A DNA stretch of 64,000 nucleotides from Hirundichthys speculiger (Eukaryota; Chordata; Actinopteri; Beloniformes; Exocoetidae). Position numbers and translations under genes: made by a program. The DNA is taken from the NCBI GenBank assembly GCA_018398805.1, contig JAGFBZ010000261.1, positions 1,674,001 through 1,738,000 on the forward strand, written 5' to 3'. The notes below the pieces were generated by a model that worked only from the letters and a program-made list of their open reading frames with translations, had not been told where the DNA came from and made no database searches. Of the stretch, positions 11,946 through 25,870 are shown piece by piece (positions within the stretch are counted from its first letter, which is position 1; each line of letters begins with the position of its first letter).

Positions 11946-13787
11946 TCTTGTCTATAATATAACAACTGTTAGATCTTTAAGATGCATTAGAGCTTTGTCA
12001 TTTAGAGATTTCTGGTCAGGAAAATGATTTTAAATGGTATTCTGGGTTCAACAGGGAGCTAATGAAAGGAAGCCAAAATTGTGCCCGACATTTTGTAATT
12101 GCTCTGTGGTTGTGGTCTGAAATAAATCCCCGATTAGCAGTTTTCCTGGAGTTGCTGCTCTGCCAATAAGCAGACTGAATTTTTTTTTTTTTTTTTTTTG
12201 GGGGGGGGGCATTTTGCAGTATAGCCATCTCTCTAATCACAGTTGATACCAGGTTAACTTTATAAACTTTTAAGTAATGTTCAGATATTTATTTCTGATA
12301 GGCAGTCATGCAGTTCATTGGTTCTCCTACTGTTATAAACTGTGCATATGTCACAATCACATAATGTCTTGATCTACTTTGCTTTAATGTTTCATTCATT
12401 CAATCATTCTTTCTATCTTTTAAGTGAAACAGAATACGCGGCTTTTCAAAAACATTGTGTTAGTCTTCTAATCCACAGCTACTGCAGTAGCCAGAGCTTC
12501 CTAACCTTCAGGGGTGATGAAAAGTATTTGTGGTCTTAACACTACAAAAAGATACCCCGCAGTGTTCGTTTTCTTTCTTTCTTTCTTTTTTTTTTTTTTT
12601 TAGAACAAATGGATATGTTGCATTGTGACAAATCATCTATTTTCATATATCTAACTCTTTGTTAGCTGTCACTTTTGTGCTTTTTGAACTGCTTGATGAC
12701 ATTAAAATAGTGTTTGTGCCTGACACTTGTGATGAACAAAATTATAAATAAGTACTTCATGGAGAAAATGACTCAGCACCACCATGTAACTTGAAATAAA
12801 GTAATACAAGCCTTACGTCCTTCCTCTCCCGGCCTTTAGTGTACAGCTAGCTCAAACGTAATCATACGTACATGCACGTCTGGCTGACACTTGAACTGGA
12901 GTCAGTCGTTGGCAGGTGCTATTAACAAGATTGATATCTCAGCGCTTCACAGCTGAGATATCAGGGCCTCATTTTATAAATGCATTACATTTATGTTGGC
13001 ATTTATACTTTAAAATTAATCTTGAGAAAAGGATTTTGGCTGTTATTGAAACTGCAAACCTTACATATGCCACACACAATATACTGTAACCTAATTTCTT
13101 TCCTCATGTTGCATGCTAGCTCTGTTTGAAATCATTTGTATTGACAAAAGACTGAAATACCTCTAGAGACCTTCTCACATTTTGTTTTGTGGACTTTCTC
13201 TTCATCTTAGACCGAGGTCATGATGCTGAGATCAGGGCTTGGTGAAGAATTTTCTGCAGGAGCCCCAGCTCTTGTTTTTGCTGAGGACAGTTATTTGTAT
13301 AAAAGTCCCTGACAGACTAGGATGATAGACAGGAATTGACATTTTCTTCCACAACTATTGCATTGTTATGAATATTACTTTTGTCTGATGACTACACACA
13401 CTTAGTTATTCTATATGATCTGCAAAAGGTAAACTGTGCTACACTGAACCATAGTTGAAGCTGCTCATCCGCTATGTCTTTCCATCTTCTGCCATCTAGT
13501 GGACATTGACAGTCAAGCCTTTGATTTCTTTGGTTGTAGGTGTCTGATTCACAATGCCTTTCTTCAGTAAATTTAGATATCACACTTCAACCTATGTGGT
13601 CATATTATTAGGTAGACTATGGCAGGGATGTTTTGAAGCCTTTATTGTTAATAGTTAATCAACAGTAGAGTACAACTTATCAGGCTACATACTTTAGCCA
13701 TAATTATTGGAGTTTAGTGCATTGTCAACTCAGCAGTTCTGGGTGCATAAAAGATCATGTCTGTGCTTTATCTTCTGATCCACTCAG
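11946..13787. other. Distal intron 1, with splice acceptor at its end
   Basis: No gene seen. It holds a T-run then G-run at 12180-12209, a CTTT/T-run at 12567-12601, and a perfect 12-bp-stem hairpin at 12932-12963. The 3' end is a pyrimidine-rich acceptor ending CCACTCAG at 13787, with an in-frame but intronic ATG at 13757. Confidence 0.6.
12932..12963. repeat. Perfect hairpin, 12-bp stem
   Basis: TGATATCTCAGC (12932-12943) and GCTGAGATATCA (12952-12963) are exact reverse complements separated by 8 nt. No known element boundary was seen around it. Confidence 0.9.
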
Positions 13788-13996
13788 CTGTTCACTGCAA
13801 CCTGAGCCAGAATGGCATCGACCATCAGATGTGTCCAGAGGACATGATGTCTCAGCTGGAGGAGGATGAGGAGTTGGTGGATGCTGGGAATGAGCCGCTG
13901 GACGACAATAGCCCGAGCTACCGGGACATCAGCCCACCCATGTACCATCGCCGCTCCCCGCCACATCGATCTGTCTCTGAGTCTGAGCTGACCCGG
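13788..13996 (+). CDS. samd12: SAMD12 internal coding exon (N-terminal region)
   Basis: This exon encodes the N-terminal region of SAMD12, a SAM-domain adaptor-type protein of poorly known function. Translation after the split codon starts AVHCNLSQNGIDHQ, which resembles the start of human SAMD12 exon 2 (ALHC...GIDH, from memory). It continues as an acidic stretch (SQLEEDEELVDAGNEPLDD) and a Pro/Ser/Arg-rich segment (SPPMYHRRSPPHRSVSESEL). The exon is 209 bp. The acceptor CACTCAG|CTG leaves phase 1, and the donor CGG|GTAAGA leaves phase 0, matching the next exon. The ATG at 13757 is upstream of the acceptor and is not the start; the true start lies in an exon left of the window. The C-terminal half of the exon diverges from the human segment I recall. 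No catalytic motif is expected. Confidence 0.88.
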
Positions 13997-14585
13997 GTAA
14001 GACCTGGTCTCAAAGCAGTCTGCACAGTCAAGGGTTAAATATTAACTCTGTCTTTATTAAGATTCCAGCATTCAAACTGTTGTGCTAGATACAAACGTCT
14101 ACATGAAAAGCTATTGCTTCAAATCACATTTAGACAAATGGTTAGTGTGTCTGTAATAATTTGAAAGTGTTAGATGCATATTTGAGAAAAAAAAAATTGC
14201 TATCTTGAGGAAAATAAATCAAATCATTATCCCAGCAGCAAAAATGCAGTCTACCTTTGTTTCTTTATGATGCTACCCAGTTTTCACAATATGCAACTTT
14301 CAGGCTCAGTATATGAGAAATGTCAGGGAAACCTGGACAAAGAGACTACAGCAGTGGCTTGATCTATTTGTTAATCTTACATGTAACACTTTTCTGTGAA
14401 TTAGATGCCTGCTTATAATTTAAATTATTGACAAAACATTGCCACACCCCTACTATTTTTTTTTGTTTGTTTTTACTTTGTGGCTTGCTCAAATAGTGCA
14501 GATGCATAAATATACAATTTAAATTAGGGATATTTATAGTCTTGTATACTGCAATCTGTAATATAACATTCTGAGATGTCACCCA

Positions 14586-14948
14586 TTAAAGGTGGGGTAG
14601 GTGTTCTTTTTTTGCAGCACTTTTTACAATATTGCCTGAAAACCTTTTCACATTCCCATTGCACCCACTGAAATAAAATGTTTGCAAAAAAAAAACGAAA
14701 TGTTTTGGTCCGGTCTAGAGGGACCAAAACCCTGAATTTGTTCCCAAGAAATCAAACTCTGTAACCGAGAGTGCAATCATCGTCCTCGGTTACACTTTTC
14801 TTTTCCCGCTTTCAGTTCCAAAGCGCTCTCAGTTTTCTTCTTTTTCAGTTGCACTTTCTCTTTCCGCAGTTGCAATTCCGAAATGCGGCTCAACCTCGAG
14901 CCCTGTCAATCTACAGCAGGGGAGGCGGGAAATAGAATAGATCTAGTC
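14586..14948. repeat. Interspersed repeat, possible Kolobok/piggyBac-like left end
   Basis: Starting at TTAAAGGTGGGGTAGGTGTT (about 14586), the sequence resembles the common fish DNA-element opening TTAA followed by AGGTGGGGTAGGTG. It continues with GC-richer sequence containing CGGGAAATAGAATAGATC near 14928-14945. No matching right end was found by eye, so the family and the full extent are uncertain. Confidence 0.4.
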
Positions 14949-14990
14949 CAGGGGTCGGCAACCTGCGGCTCTGGAGCAAGGGCAATACAA
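14949..14990. mobile_element. hAT terminal fragment
   Basis: CAGGGGTCGGCAACCTGCGG at about 14950 followed by CTCTGGAGC is a recognisable hAT terminal sequence in vertebrates. No inverted partner or target duplication was seen, so only one end seems to survive. Confidence 0.5.
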
Positions 14991-15903
14991 ATCGTTCATG
15001 AAAGTACGTGCACAGAGCCTAACTAAGTGCTTTGAGCCCTGCAGTGGATGGTGACTGCAAAGTTAGAAGCGTATGGAGTCAGTTCAGAGACAAACATATT
15101 GCGAATCAAAATCCAAAATCTGAGAACCAAAACAGAGAATCTGTTATCAAGCAGACAATGAGCTACTAGATACATAGACACAATTTTATTGTTTCAATAC
15201 ACATTTGAAGCCGGAAAAAAGTCATTGCTTTTGATACCCAATAAAGTTTTGGATTGATACTTGGATACCAGATAACCTAAATTTGGTTATCTGAGGTTGG
15301 TGACTAATATGGAGAATATTTTGGCACAAAAAAAAAAAAAGACATGTAGACTCATTCATCTGGTTTATTTATACAAAGTACTTATTATGATCATCCTTCG
15401 ATTACTGCCGAATTAATATGAATACATAAAAAATGCAGATGTTTGTGTTTGCTGTGAGGAGAACAAATTGTAGGTCATTTTCAGTTCACCACAACCTTTG
15501 AACGCTTCATTTAAGATGAATCATGCACGCATTTGGATTTGTAATAGAGTCAGAGTTTAGCTATGGATTCAACATGAAATATAAGGCTGCAATTTAAACT
15601 CAGCTGATGGGGAATACACCCACCCGCCCCTCACCACGTCACATCAATATGAGCCCCAAAGTGTATATATCTTGTTTTGTGCTGTCACACCCTGCTATGC
15701 TTTATGGACCCTGCCAACTCCCAAGGTCGAGCACTGTGAAGGGGTCTTGTGTACTTTCTTTGATGTGCCTGAATAAAGTTGGCATTGCCTGTAAATCCAA
15801 TTTTAAACAGAGGATCCTCATGAAGTCTCAATAATTTATCCAGCAAAGCGTGTTATTTTGTCAACCATCCAGAACTCTCTGCTGGACTACTCTCTACCGT
15901 CTA

Positions 15904-15927
15904 CACACACACACACACACACACACT
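15904..15927. repeat. CA microsatellite
   Basis: Uninterrupted AC dinucleotides of about 24 bp, followed by CTCACTCAG. Confidence 0.95.
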
Positions 15928-16398
15928 CACTCAGACTTATAACAGTCTCATCCCCACTCTTGTACGTTACAGATTAATTAACAGAGGGAATTTTCATCTC
16001 CTGCCAGCTTTGGCCGAAAGAAATGGAGCGAAGAAGAAAAGAAAGCGGTGCCAGAGCACACCAGAGCTGTTAATTAGCTGTGCAGTGGAGATGGAGAACC
16101 TGAATCCAGTTTCGTCAGCACTAGCCACCATTCACTCAAGCAGCTGCCCTGCTTGTCTGGGTGCTGCTCTGTCCTCACTCAAACCTGGTTGCAGTATTTA
16201 GTTGTGACACTAGAGGGCAGTATGTGACAGTAATTCCACCTAATGGAAACTGCAGTTTCAGCTGGTAAGTAGAGGTTCACTGTCTAATATGAATTTGCTC
16301 TTTCTTCAGTAACTGTTAGATTAAGTACAAATAATAAGAAGAAAAAAGTAGTCCTGATTATAAATGTACTTTTGTGCAGCTCTTTTGGCATCTGTTTT

Positions 16399-16399
<1 letters not shown>

Positions 16400-16431
<32 letters not shown>

Positions 16432-16463
16432 GAGATAGAGAGATAGAGAGATAGATAGAGAGA
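16400..16463. repeat. GATA microsatellite with GAGA variants
   Basis: TAGATAGA repeats grading into AGAGATAGAG variants; about 64 bp of tetranucleotide repeat. Confidence 0.95.
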
Positions 16464-19400
16464 TGCTTATGTATAAACTAAAGCAGCTTAATTAAAGGAC
16501 CTGCATTAATTCCTACCTCCATGTAGGATATAACATTGGAGAAGTGGAGCTAACAGCAGTTAACACCACTAGAACCTGCTGCATTGTAAATCAAAATGAC
16601 TTTTGACTTCCTGCTGCACATGTAGAAACTTGACCTTCTATAGCCAGTATATTTTAGTTATTTCTGTTCATTGAAGAGACTGGGCAAAGTAAATTAGATT
16701 ATATTGTTTTGATGACAGCTTTGCTTTGTCTTGGAATGTTACACTTAATGGGTAATTTGGGCTATTTCTGAGAAGTAAATAAAACTCTCAGTAACTATTT
16801 GACTGTTTTACTTTATAATCTCCTTTTATGAGCTAACTGCTATTTAAAATATTTAAATGAGAGAAAATCTACGTGAATCTGCAATCAGCCTAACAATTCT
16901 GGAACCAAAGAGAAAGTCATGACACAACAGGGTGGCGGTTCTGAGAAACAATTATTGTTGTACAACGCCTCTGCCAAATTCACTCTCTCTGTTGGAGAGT
17001 GTCTGTCTCTGGAAATTGTTTTAGTGATTTCAATTCCCAGCTCTTTTTTGTATTCTTGTGCTGTCGTAACAAAGGAACCATGTGATTGCCTCTTGATTAA
17101 TTTAGCTGAGTGCATTCATATTGGCTCTTTAAATGCTTATCAGTGTTAATGCGATTACAAGCTTCATTGTTTATATTATAGTTTTCCAGTATGGTTATTA
17201 ATGTGCGGATGTTTATTTCATACTCTGGTTCATGTTCTTGGCTGGTTTTGTGCTTTCCTAAAGGCGTTGCTCCTCATCTTTAATTTTCAAGGTTGTCCTT
17301 GCTCTGTTGCTAGGGAAACATGAAGAATACTGGGAGCCTGAACTGGGTCTTCAGATATCAATTAAAGCCAAGGACTGCGCATCAGTGAACTCATGTTTGC
17401 ACAGATTGCAAATAGATGGTTTTTGTGCATATTATTGTGCTAAACTGGTCTATGCCTTGAATTTATGTCATTTTTTTCATCCAGTGCAAATATAGTGGGT
17501 GTGTGGGTGTGTGGGTGTGGGTGGGTGTGGGTGCGTGGGTTTGCCTATTTCTGCATTTATTCCACTTAAAAGTAAAGCAGATTTCTCCCCTCACCCATAT
17601 GCTGTCACTCAAATCGCTAATTGGCTCGGAGTCTCTTGAACACAGCTCTCTGAGCGTGACTGTACTCTTGTACTGGTTTCCCTTCACCCTTTGGCTCTGC
17701 TAGCTGGCGGGCAGAAAGGCACCGGCTCACCCATTGTACTGGGCTTGAAATACAGCCATTGGCTAAATCAGTGCTGAATGTAAAACACAGATGGCCATTG
17801 ACTCACAAATGGGTTCATAGAAAATCAGAGTCTCCTGTGTCAAATTCAAATCCACTCTGCAGCTCTAGTGTTTTATTCTTGTGCCTTATCTCTCGGCCCT
17901 CTTGTCTTTCTTCCTCCTCATGCAAACTCTCCTTTCAGCAGACCGACTCCTCCCCATCTCTTACTTTCTATTCCTCACTCTTTTTCGTCCTGGCCTGCCT
18001 CTCTCTTCTGTCGCCTCAGGCGCCTCGTCAGGGTTAATTAGCACTGAGTTGAGCTGTGTTTAATGGTTAATGTGGTTTCTTCCTGTGATAGCACTCTGTC
18101 CTCGCTATAGTCTCAACATCTATTAATGTAGGCTTCCATACGCTTTCACTAAGAGACGTGGCTTCATCTACCTGCCTACACACCTGTCTGCTTGCTTTAG
18201 CTGTCTGTCACTTCATCTACCTGCAGGAGACACAGACCATGTGCCCAAACCTGCATGTACTTTCCCATAATTTCTCCAGGATGTGAACTATAGAATGATT
18301 CGGAGTAGTGGTGAGGCACAGAAGACGAAAGTAACGCTGAAGCAAATAAGAAACAGGTGAGCGCTGTGGAAAGACAATGGGATAGATCTGACAGGGACTG
18401 CATGAGACTGAGATTGAGACAGATATGAGACATAATGAAAGCAGCAAGAGGGCAGAGCAGACGAAAGGCTTCCAGCACTTGGTTATTCAACTTTCTCTGG
18501 CTGGAGGAAGAGATGGTGGGCCACTGCCATTCTCCATCACAGCTAGAGAGCAGACTGAAGTGGAAGGGAGTGGATTTGAAATTTTTATCACCTCTCTGTG
18601 TTTGTAATTTTAGTAGCCCTTAAATCAAAAGCACTGCCAACACTTTCAAGAGCGATGCCTTGGCAGGCTGAAGAATTGCCTGCTGTTAAAGTATTTAAAT
18701 TAGAGAGGCATCTTGCAACCAGAGTACAGTGCAATATGAATATGTAGGCTACGAACACATCTATTATTGCCTGCTCTTGTCTGCAGTCACAAGTAATATA
18801 TTTGTATGCTGCATGCATCATATATCTGTGCAGTTAAATTTAAGCTTCTTTTTCCACAGTGGTTACAAGTAAAACATATTGTTTATTTGAATTCAGATGA
18901 TTTTCACAGAACAGTGAGTGTTGTTTTGTTGATTGTGTCCTGGAAGGGTCCCCACTTTTGGTACAAACACATTTTGGCTCACTGTGTTTCCAGTTTCTAA
19001 CATTTATGGATACGTCTGTGGTACTGCAGGTATTGGTATTCATGATGGGAGAACATTTAAAACACATTGATTTTTTCCATTTTGTTTGGAAAGAGTCACA
19101 GTTTATTGGTTATTTGCCACTTGAATTTAAGAAATATGCTGTTCATAGCTGCTGAGAGACTATAGGTAGGAATCTATAGCAACCTTTCCTCACCTGGATA
19201 AAAGCTGGTTTTTCTGGTTTCTGATCTGTCACCATTTCGTATCTTTTATTCTCACAGCAGGTAAAATGTAAATTAGATGAGCTCACAGGTTCCCTTTTAA
19301 TTACTCATCACACATTCACACTGTTCTTGGGAAATTTTCCCACACCACACCTATGGTTTTGTATCACATCTTCATTTGGCAACATTTTGTTGGCATTTGG

Positions 19401-20485
19401 GAAATTAGGGGATAAACTGGAGTTTTAAAGCAAAACTCAGATCATTTATGTTCCATTCTTGTTAATGTCAGCATTTGTCTTATTAACAGCTCTTCCTTTG
19501 TTGTTGTTGTTTTTTTTCCCCATAATTCACCACATGATTTTAGGGAATGGCAGGTCTGGGCCTGCAGACAACCAGGTGAATGTTCTTTAATGAGGAATCA
19601 CCTTGTTGTAATATGTAGGTGCAGAAAGTGATCTGGCATGTTCTTACTGAAACAAGCAGGACTTTCCATGAAAAAAGATAGTAGAAGGCTGCTTAAAGGC
19701 AATGTTCATGATGGTGCCTTCACATGTGTCCATGTCATGTCAACAATGCTCCCTGATGCCGTCATGAACTTTTGACTTTTAAACTGTGCTGTTATAATAA
19801 GGGGACTTTAAGGTTTTGATTGATTGTAGCGGAAAGTGTCAGTCTGTGAAATGAGCTCAGGCTCAGAGAACTCAGCAATAGTTCCGGACCATGATTAATT
19901 TATTTCTTTCAATCAAATTTAACAATACGGAGACAAATTTTCTTCATTAGGAATCATTTTCAGAAGGGTTTGCAAGCCAGCAAGTGATTTTTTACAAGAG
20001 AGCGGTTTCATTCAATACTGATATTCGGTACTGTCCCTTTTGTACACATATTTCTGCAGATTCCCTGAAAGTTTTATGTTGTACCACAGATGATGACATC
20101 TCTAAAATTCTTTTCAGCTTTATGTTGTGATCTGTTCCACTTTAATATTTTAAACAGCTTGCTAAACTGTTGAAAAACCGAAATTTTGTACCAAGAAAAA
20201 GCAGCAGAAATGGATTTATTCGGCTGATAACACCATGCTGTTAGAAGAAAAGATATAAACATGCCCCCTGCAGCAACTTTGTTTAACAATACTGCAACTC
20301 TGAATTCTTAATTTTAACTTCTAACATGTTGTGTTCAAACTAATGTTCATATTCAGCTAAATGTAGTTTATACAATAAAATGATGTAATTTAACAATTTG
20401 CAAATAATTGCAGTTGGTTTTGTGCAGAGCAAAACCAAGTGTGTTTATGGATAAAAACATTTGACAGAAATTCTATTACTTCTGA

Positions 20486-20824
<339 letters not shown>

Positions 20825-21039
20825 TAATGGTTGTCATGGAGAACTGTCATTATTGAATCTGCAGTGGCTTTGTGGTCCAGCCCCTTCTGAATTTAATTCA
20901 TGGTTGATGTCATTCATGGTTGAAGCATGTTGCATTTAAATTACATAAAATATTGAAATTTCCACTTGAAACTTAAATTTCGCACTAAATAAAAATGACT
21001 CAGGCCAATATAGAGCTGTTCTAATAACCCCTTAAATGC

Positions 21040-21640
21040 ATTTTTGGCCAAAACTCCAGCATGAACTCTGTTACTTACACCGAATCAGCATAACATTACG
21101 GCTGACCACTGACAGGTAATGTGAGTCATGTGAGTAATCCTGACATTTGCATTAATCCTATTTTGGCACTTGGCACAGACTAAAAAAATCTTGTAGAGCA
21201 ATTTACACCCTCAACATGGTAACAGTTTCCTCCCACAATAGCCACCTCCCCCAGCAGGTCAGTAGTGGGACCCTCAACAAATCTTTTTAGATTTAGAATC
21301 TTGGGTGAATATTATTAACTCAAACTCCACTGGCAGCAAACTGATGGGGCATCTGTGGGAAGCAATCCCCTTCCACAGAGACCCCGCTGCACAACCAACA
21401 GGCCCTAAAAGATCTATTGATGACATTCCAGTAGCGGTCACTCCAGGACACCCTCAGATGCTCTTTGTCCTGACCCTGACTGGTGAGAGCTCTTTTGCGA
21501 GGACAAGGATGTCTCGCTCACTATTAAGTAGGTTTGGTATAATGTTATGCTTGATCAGTGTAAATAACTCTGTTATTCACAAACAGGAGGAAGGAATCAC
21601 TCATCTTTGATCAGGTGGAAGTGTGTGTGTCATTCAGAAC
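21040..21640. repeat. Interspersed repeat, Tc1/mariner-like non-autonomous sequence
   Basis: Contains CATAACATTACGGCTGACCA near 21090-21110 and the phrases GGGGCATCTGTGGGAAGCAA and CCTAAAAGATCTATTGATGA (21343-21425). I associate these with a dispersed fish DNA-element family. The open frame at 21305-21610 is not a conserved protein. Limits and family are approximate. Confidence 0.4.
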
Positions 21641-21704
21641 ACAAATCATAATGTGGCAAAATAACTGAAATCATGATTAAAAGTTGATTAATTGGACAAC
21701 CTTA

Positions 21705-22760
21705 ATTCAGTTCAATTCAATTCATTTTAATTTAATTAAATTCAGTTCAGTTCAGTTCAGTTCCTATAGCGTCTTATTATAATACAAATTGTCTCTAGGT
21801 GCTTTTCACAGATCCAGAGCATGACCCTTGGGTGAATATTATTAACTATAACTAAAATTATTAAATCTTAATTTTAAAAAAAATGATGGCAAGTTAAAAA
21901 GGCCCCCTATGTGGGAGAAAAACCTTTAAGCCAACCATTGGCAAGGATTCCTATAACTGTTGCTATGGCTATTAGATCTAACACACGATTGTTTAGATGA
22001 ACTGTATGCTTTGCTAAAACAATTCAAAATTTTACAGGAAGGAATTTTACAATGGAGGGAGGCTAACACGGGAGAGATGTGATGTCTCTTTTTGATATTT
22101 GTCAGCACTTGCGCTGCTGCATTTTAGATCAGTTGGAGGCTGTTCAGTGAATTACTTGGTACATCCTGTTATTAATACATTACAGTCTGGAACTGACAAA
22201 GGCTTGGATTAGTTTTTCAGCATCATCCTGGGAGAGGATGCTCTTAATCTTGGCGATATTACAGATGTGAAAAAAGACCATTTTACAAACTTCATTGATA
22301 TGCTGTTTAAATGATAGATCCTGATCAAAAATAACTCACAGTTTCTCACAGACGTACTGGAGGCCAACATAAAAACAGCTCATCTGTTCCTAAGGTGTTG
22401 GGATGGTTTAGCTTTACTGATGGTTGAGGATCAGATCAGAGATCAGGTCAGGACTGGAAGAAGTTACTGGAGCTGTAGAATTGCCCACAGCCGATGGTGG
22501 TTGGGTTTGGTTGATTTCTTCTCTAATTCTGATTATTTTACTGCTAAAGAATCTCATAAAGTCTTCACTACTGACAGCTGCATGATGCACAGCTCAACAG
22601 AGTTGTGACTCAGCCTGGTTACAGTGCTGAGCAGAAAACGTGGCTTATTTTTGTTTTTTCTTCTATTAACTATGAACAGTAAGCTGTTCTAGCATCGTAA
22701 AGGGCTGTTTTTGTATACTATTAGATCTTTCCAGGCACGATGGGAATCTACAGATTTACA
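21705..22760 (-). mobile_element. LINE reverse-transcriptase fragment (CR1/L2/Rex1 group), decayed
   Basis: On the minus strand the sequence reads as the C-terminal part of a LINE ORF2. A block like FDQDLSFKQHINEVCKM followed by FFHICNIAKIKSILSQDDAE lies near 22190-22330, and HHISPVLASLH near 22050-22090, with frameshifts and stops between. The 3' end on that strand is an ATTGAACTGA-type simple tail at about 21705-21765, adjoining the common motif CCTATAGCG. No catalytic FADD or YADD motif was seen, so only the region after the palm is present. The upstream part (22350-22760) is too decayed to assign. Confidence 0.7.
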
Positions 22761-23089
22761 AGAGTATCACTTCTATTCCATTTTTACAGCGTGCAGATAC
22801 ATTGATGTATTAATGTACATATGACATGAATTGGTTAAAAAAACCAAAGTATTGCTTACAAAAGCATCCTTTTTTCCAAGTCTTTTATGAGCCACTGCAC
22901 TCCACCCAGGGTGTGTCTCTTTTGAAATTGGTGTAAAAGCTTTGTGCTGCCCACTTCTAATAACAACTGTATGATTCACTGAATGACACAAAGAAACTAA
23001 CAGGGTTAGATTATGTCAGAGGTTTCGATTTGGTAGTCACCCTAGACATCCAAATACATACTCTCAAGTACTTAAAAATAAAATTTCCT

Positions 23090-23240
23090 ATATAGTACAG
23101 TACTCTGCAGAAGTCTTAAGCATCCTAAGTTTTGTTATTTTTTATTGAAGTTTTAATGATATCCATATGAATCTTTCAAGTCTCTGTAACAAGTCATTTT
23201 GCTCTGAACATTGGATGGTTTTATTTTGAGTACTTATTAT
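23090..23240. repeat. Tc1-like terminal fragment
   Basis: TAGTACAGTACTCTGCAGAA followed by GTCTTAAGCATCCTAAG at about 23093-23130 is close to a widespread fish Tc1 terminal sequence (CAGTACTGTGCAAAAGTCTT, from memory). No transposase or opposite end follows. Confidence 0.5.
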
Positions 23241-25739
23241 CTGCAAGTAGACTGATATGAATTTTTCTATTGCTGACGCTGATTAAAAATTGCTAATAAT
23301 CAGCCAACCAGTACCTCTGCACCTACCTTCTGAATCATAAGCAAATTTACCAGTCTGCAACATACCCGCCGTGCCAGCTACCAACATAACAGTTAAAGCA
23401 TATTAACCAGCAGTGGACAGGTGACATGTAGTTAGAGCTCACAATAGCAGTTAGGAAGTGACATCTCACTGAACTACTCCCTGATGGCTCCTCTGGCAGC
23501 GTGTCAGTGAGCCCCACATGCCACTTCTTCAAAGCATTTACATGTAGCCATTAGTGACTCGTTTTTTGGTTCTGATTTGAGCCACTTGTCAGCAGCCTCG
23601 AATATTCTTCTGCAACGTCCTTGTGCGATTCTGTTAGATTTGCTGCAATTCATTTTAATTATTTAGTTGCAGTTTTCTGGTGACTCGTCGGATGTTGGCA
23701 TTAATGTCTAACTCAACATACGATATGTCACAGAGGAACCGTGGCAAATGTTTTTAGATCAGATATCAAAACTTTGGGCAACTTAGCTCTAACCTTCTTA
23801 AAACTCTGCTACTCTTGTCACAACATGAAGCCAGATTTCATTCATATCATCCCAGGGGCACGACACACCCAGTTCCTGCCACCTCCAGCCCTGCAACGAA
23901 GCCAGCCCATCTGTCCACCCCTCCCATCCCACCAACAGCCTTACCACATGGCAATAGTTGCCATGTCAATCATTCCCCCTAATGAGGTTCTTCAAGGTCA
24001 TTCTTGTCTCTAACGACACTCCAGCCTGCATGGCAACAGACAACCATTAATTTGCAATGCGCTCTTCCCTCTCAGAGCACAACTGATCACATTAATATGT
24101 TTATTTGTTGCAGTTGAGGACCTCTTCGACACAGTGACTGGTTGGCAAGATAAATCACTTGGCGGTCATGATGAGTGCTGTAATGACTCATGCTGCCATT
24201 TTACTCTTTGATGCATTTTGACTGTTCTGTAAAAGCATGGAAATTTTGCATCCTCTGTTTAATGGTCTGTAAATATGAATCTCACTGCTGTGCATCATGA
24301 GTTGCACAGACATCTCATCAGCAGCTAAGAGGTCCAAAAGATGACCCACAGTTCATTTCATACTTTCTGAACCGACACTACTACCCCTGCTGAGAAGCAT
24401 TTCAGAAGATTTTAATTTGTTTTGTTTTTTTTATTCAAAGTATGAGCTGTCATGTAGTGATGAATCAAGCATGAGTTGTTGCTCCTTGGACAGCAGACTG
24501 ATTTGAGTTTTTTTATGCTGAATAGATCATTTGCTGTTATGGTTCAGATGAAATCAAGAACACATATGTGGAAAGGATTCACAGAAGCTGTGGGGAAATT
24601 ATAAGTAAGGTAAAAGGAGGACTGTGCCGAAGGAAGTTATCAGAAATTTCTCTGGAGATCCATCTCTAAATGTAGAAAATTAATCTAGCTTTAAGATTTA
24701 ATGCCTGAGTTTTTTACTTAATAGACTAATGCATTAAAAAAAAAAAACCTCTAAATAAATTATCTTTTCTCTTATTCATGTTTCAGTTGATTAAAACATT
24801 AAAACTTAGTGCTTAATGTATTTACTTAATGATGTGTGTAAGCTGTTTAAGGTGTGATGATTTTTACAGAGTCATACCAGCAGGGAAAGGTTTTTTTTTT
24901 TTTTTTATATGCATGAACTTTCATGCACTCACAACACGGGTGCAGACATGCTTTTCTGCCGCTGCAATTAGGAGATAATGACATGCACAAAATCTGCAAG
25001 TAATTCAGTTTGTCTGCACATTGGGCATTAATTAACAGAAGCCAATTAAAACAGGCCAAGCCGCACCAACTGGGCTCACAAGGCAATTTGCAGCCCAATC
25101 AATCTTATTATATTATGCAGATATATTTCTGTTCCAACACCGCATTATGATAAACAAGGCAAACAAATGGAAAATTGTCAACAATAATCATGTGTCATCA
25201 AACAAGCCGAGTATGGATACATTTATAAGAAAATCCCTGCATACATCTGAGATTCTCTGTTTGCACTGCATTTGTACTGAGATCCTTTTTAAATTGTTGG
25301 TCCAGAAATTGGTCTGAGTCTTGTTTCCTAGCATTGGATTCTCCAACCGTAGCATTTCTGCGCTATATTCCCTCCAATCTATCCATAACAGAACACTACA
25401 CCCTCTTTTCAGCTGCCAGCGGTGCTCAATCTCACTTGTCTTGGCAATGCAGCCATCCCTTCATGAAGTAACAAATCAATAAACACACTCTACTCCAGAC
25501 CATAATTCAAACAGGCATTTGTGTCCTCCTCCTTTTGACATAAAACATCGACTAGGGAAACACATTTTACTGCATATTGTGGCAGGTGCAACATTTTAGC
25601 ATTGAATGACTCCAGTATGCAGCAGCTGCCTCCCTGCTAGGCTTCTGTAACCTCTGCCAAAGAAATCAATGTTTCCCTCCTCCCTCCAGCCTCCACTGCC
25701 AAGAAACCCCGTCCCTTCCTCGATCTTCACCTCCCACCC

Positions 25740-25870
25740 CCTCAGTAGAGACAGAAGCGAATTTGACTTTAACACCCAGCTGCTATTAAAAATGCATTAA
25801 AGCATATTAAGACATAATTAGATATTGGTCCCTAATCCGCTGTAATTACAAAGACAAAGCTTATTTTGGT
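25740..25870. promoter_or_regulatory. Candidate conserved non-coding element
   Basis: A dense run of TAATTA/ATTA/TTAAT cores (CATAATTAGATATTGG, CTGTAATTACAAAGA, AATGCATTAAAGC) in otherwise ordinary intron. This is the look of homeodomain-bound enhancers in intron-rich developmental loci. This is inference only; no conservation data were available. Confidence 0.2.
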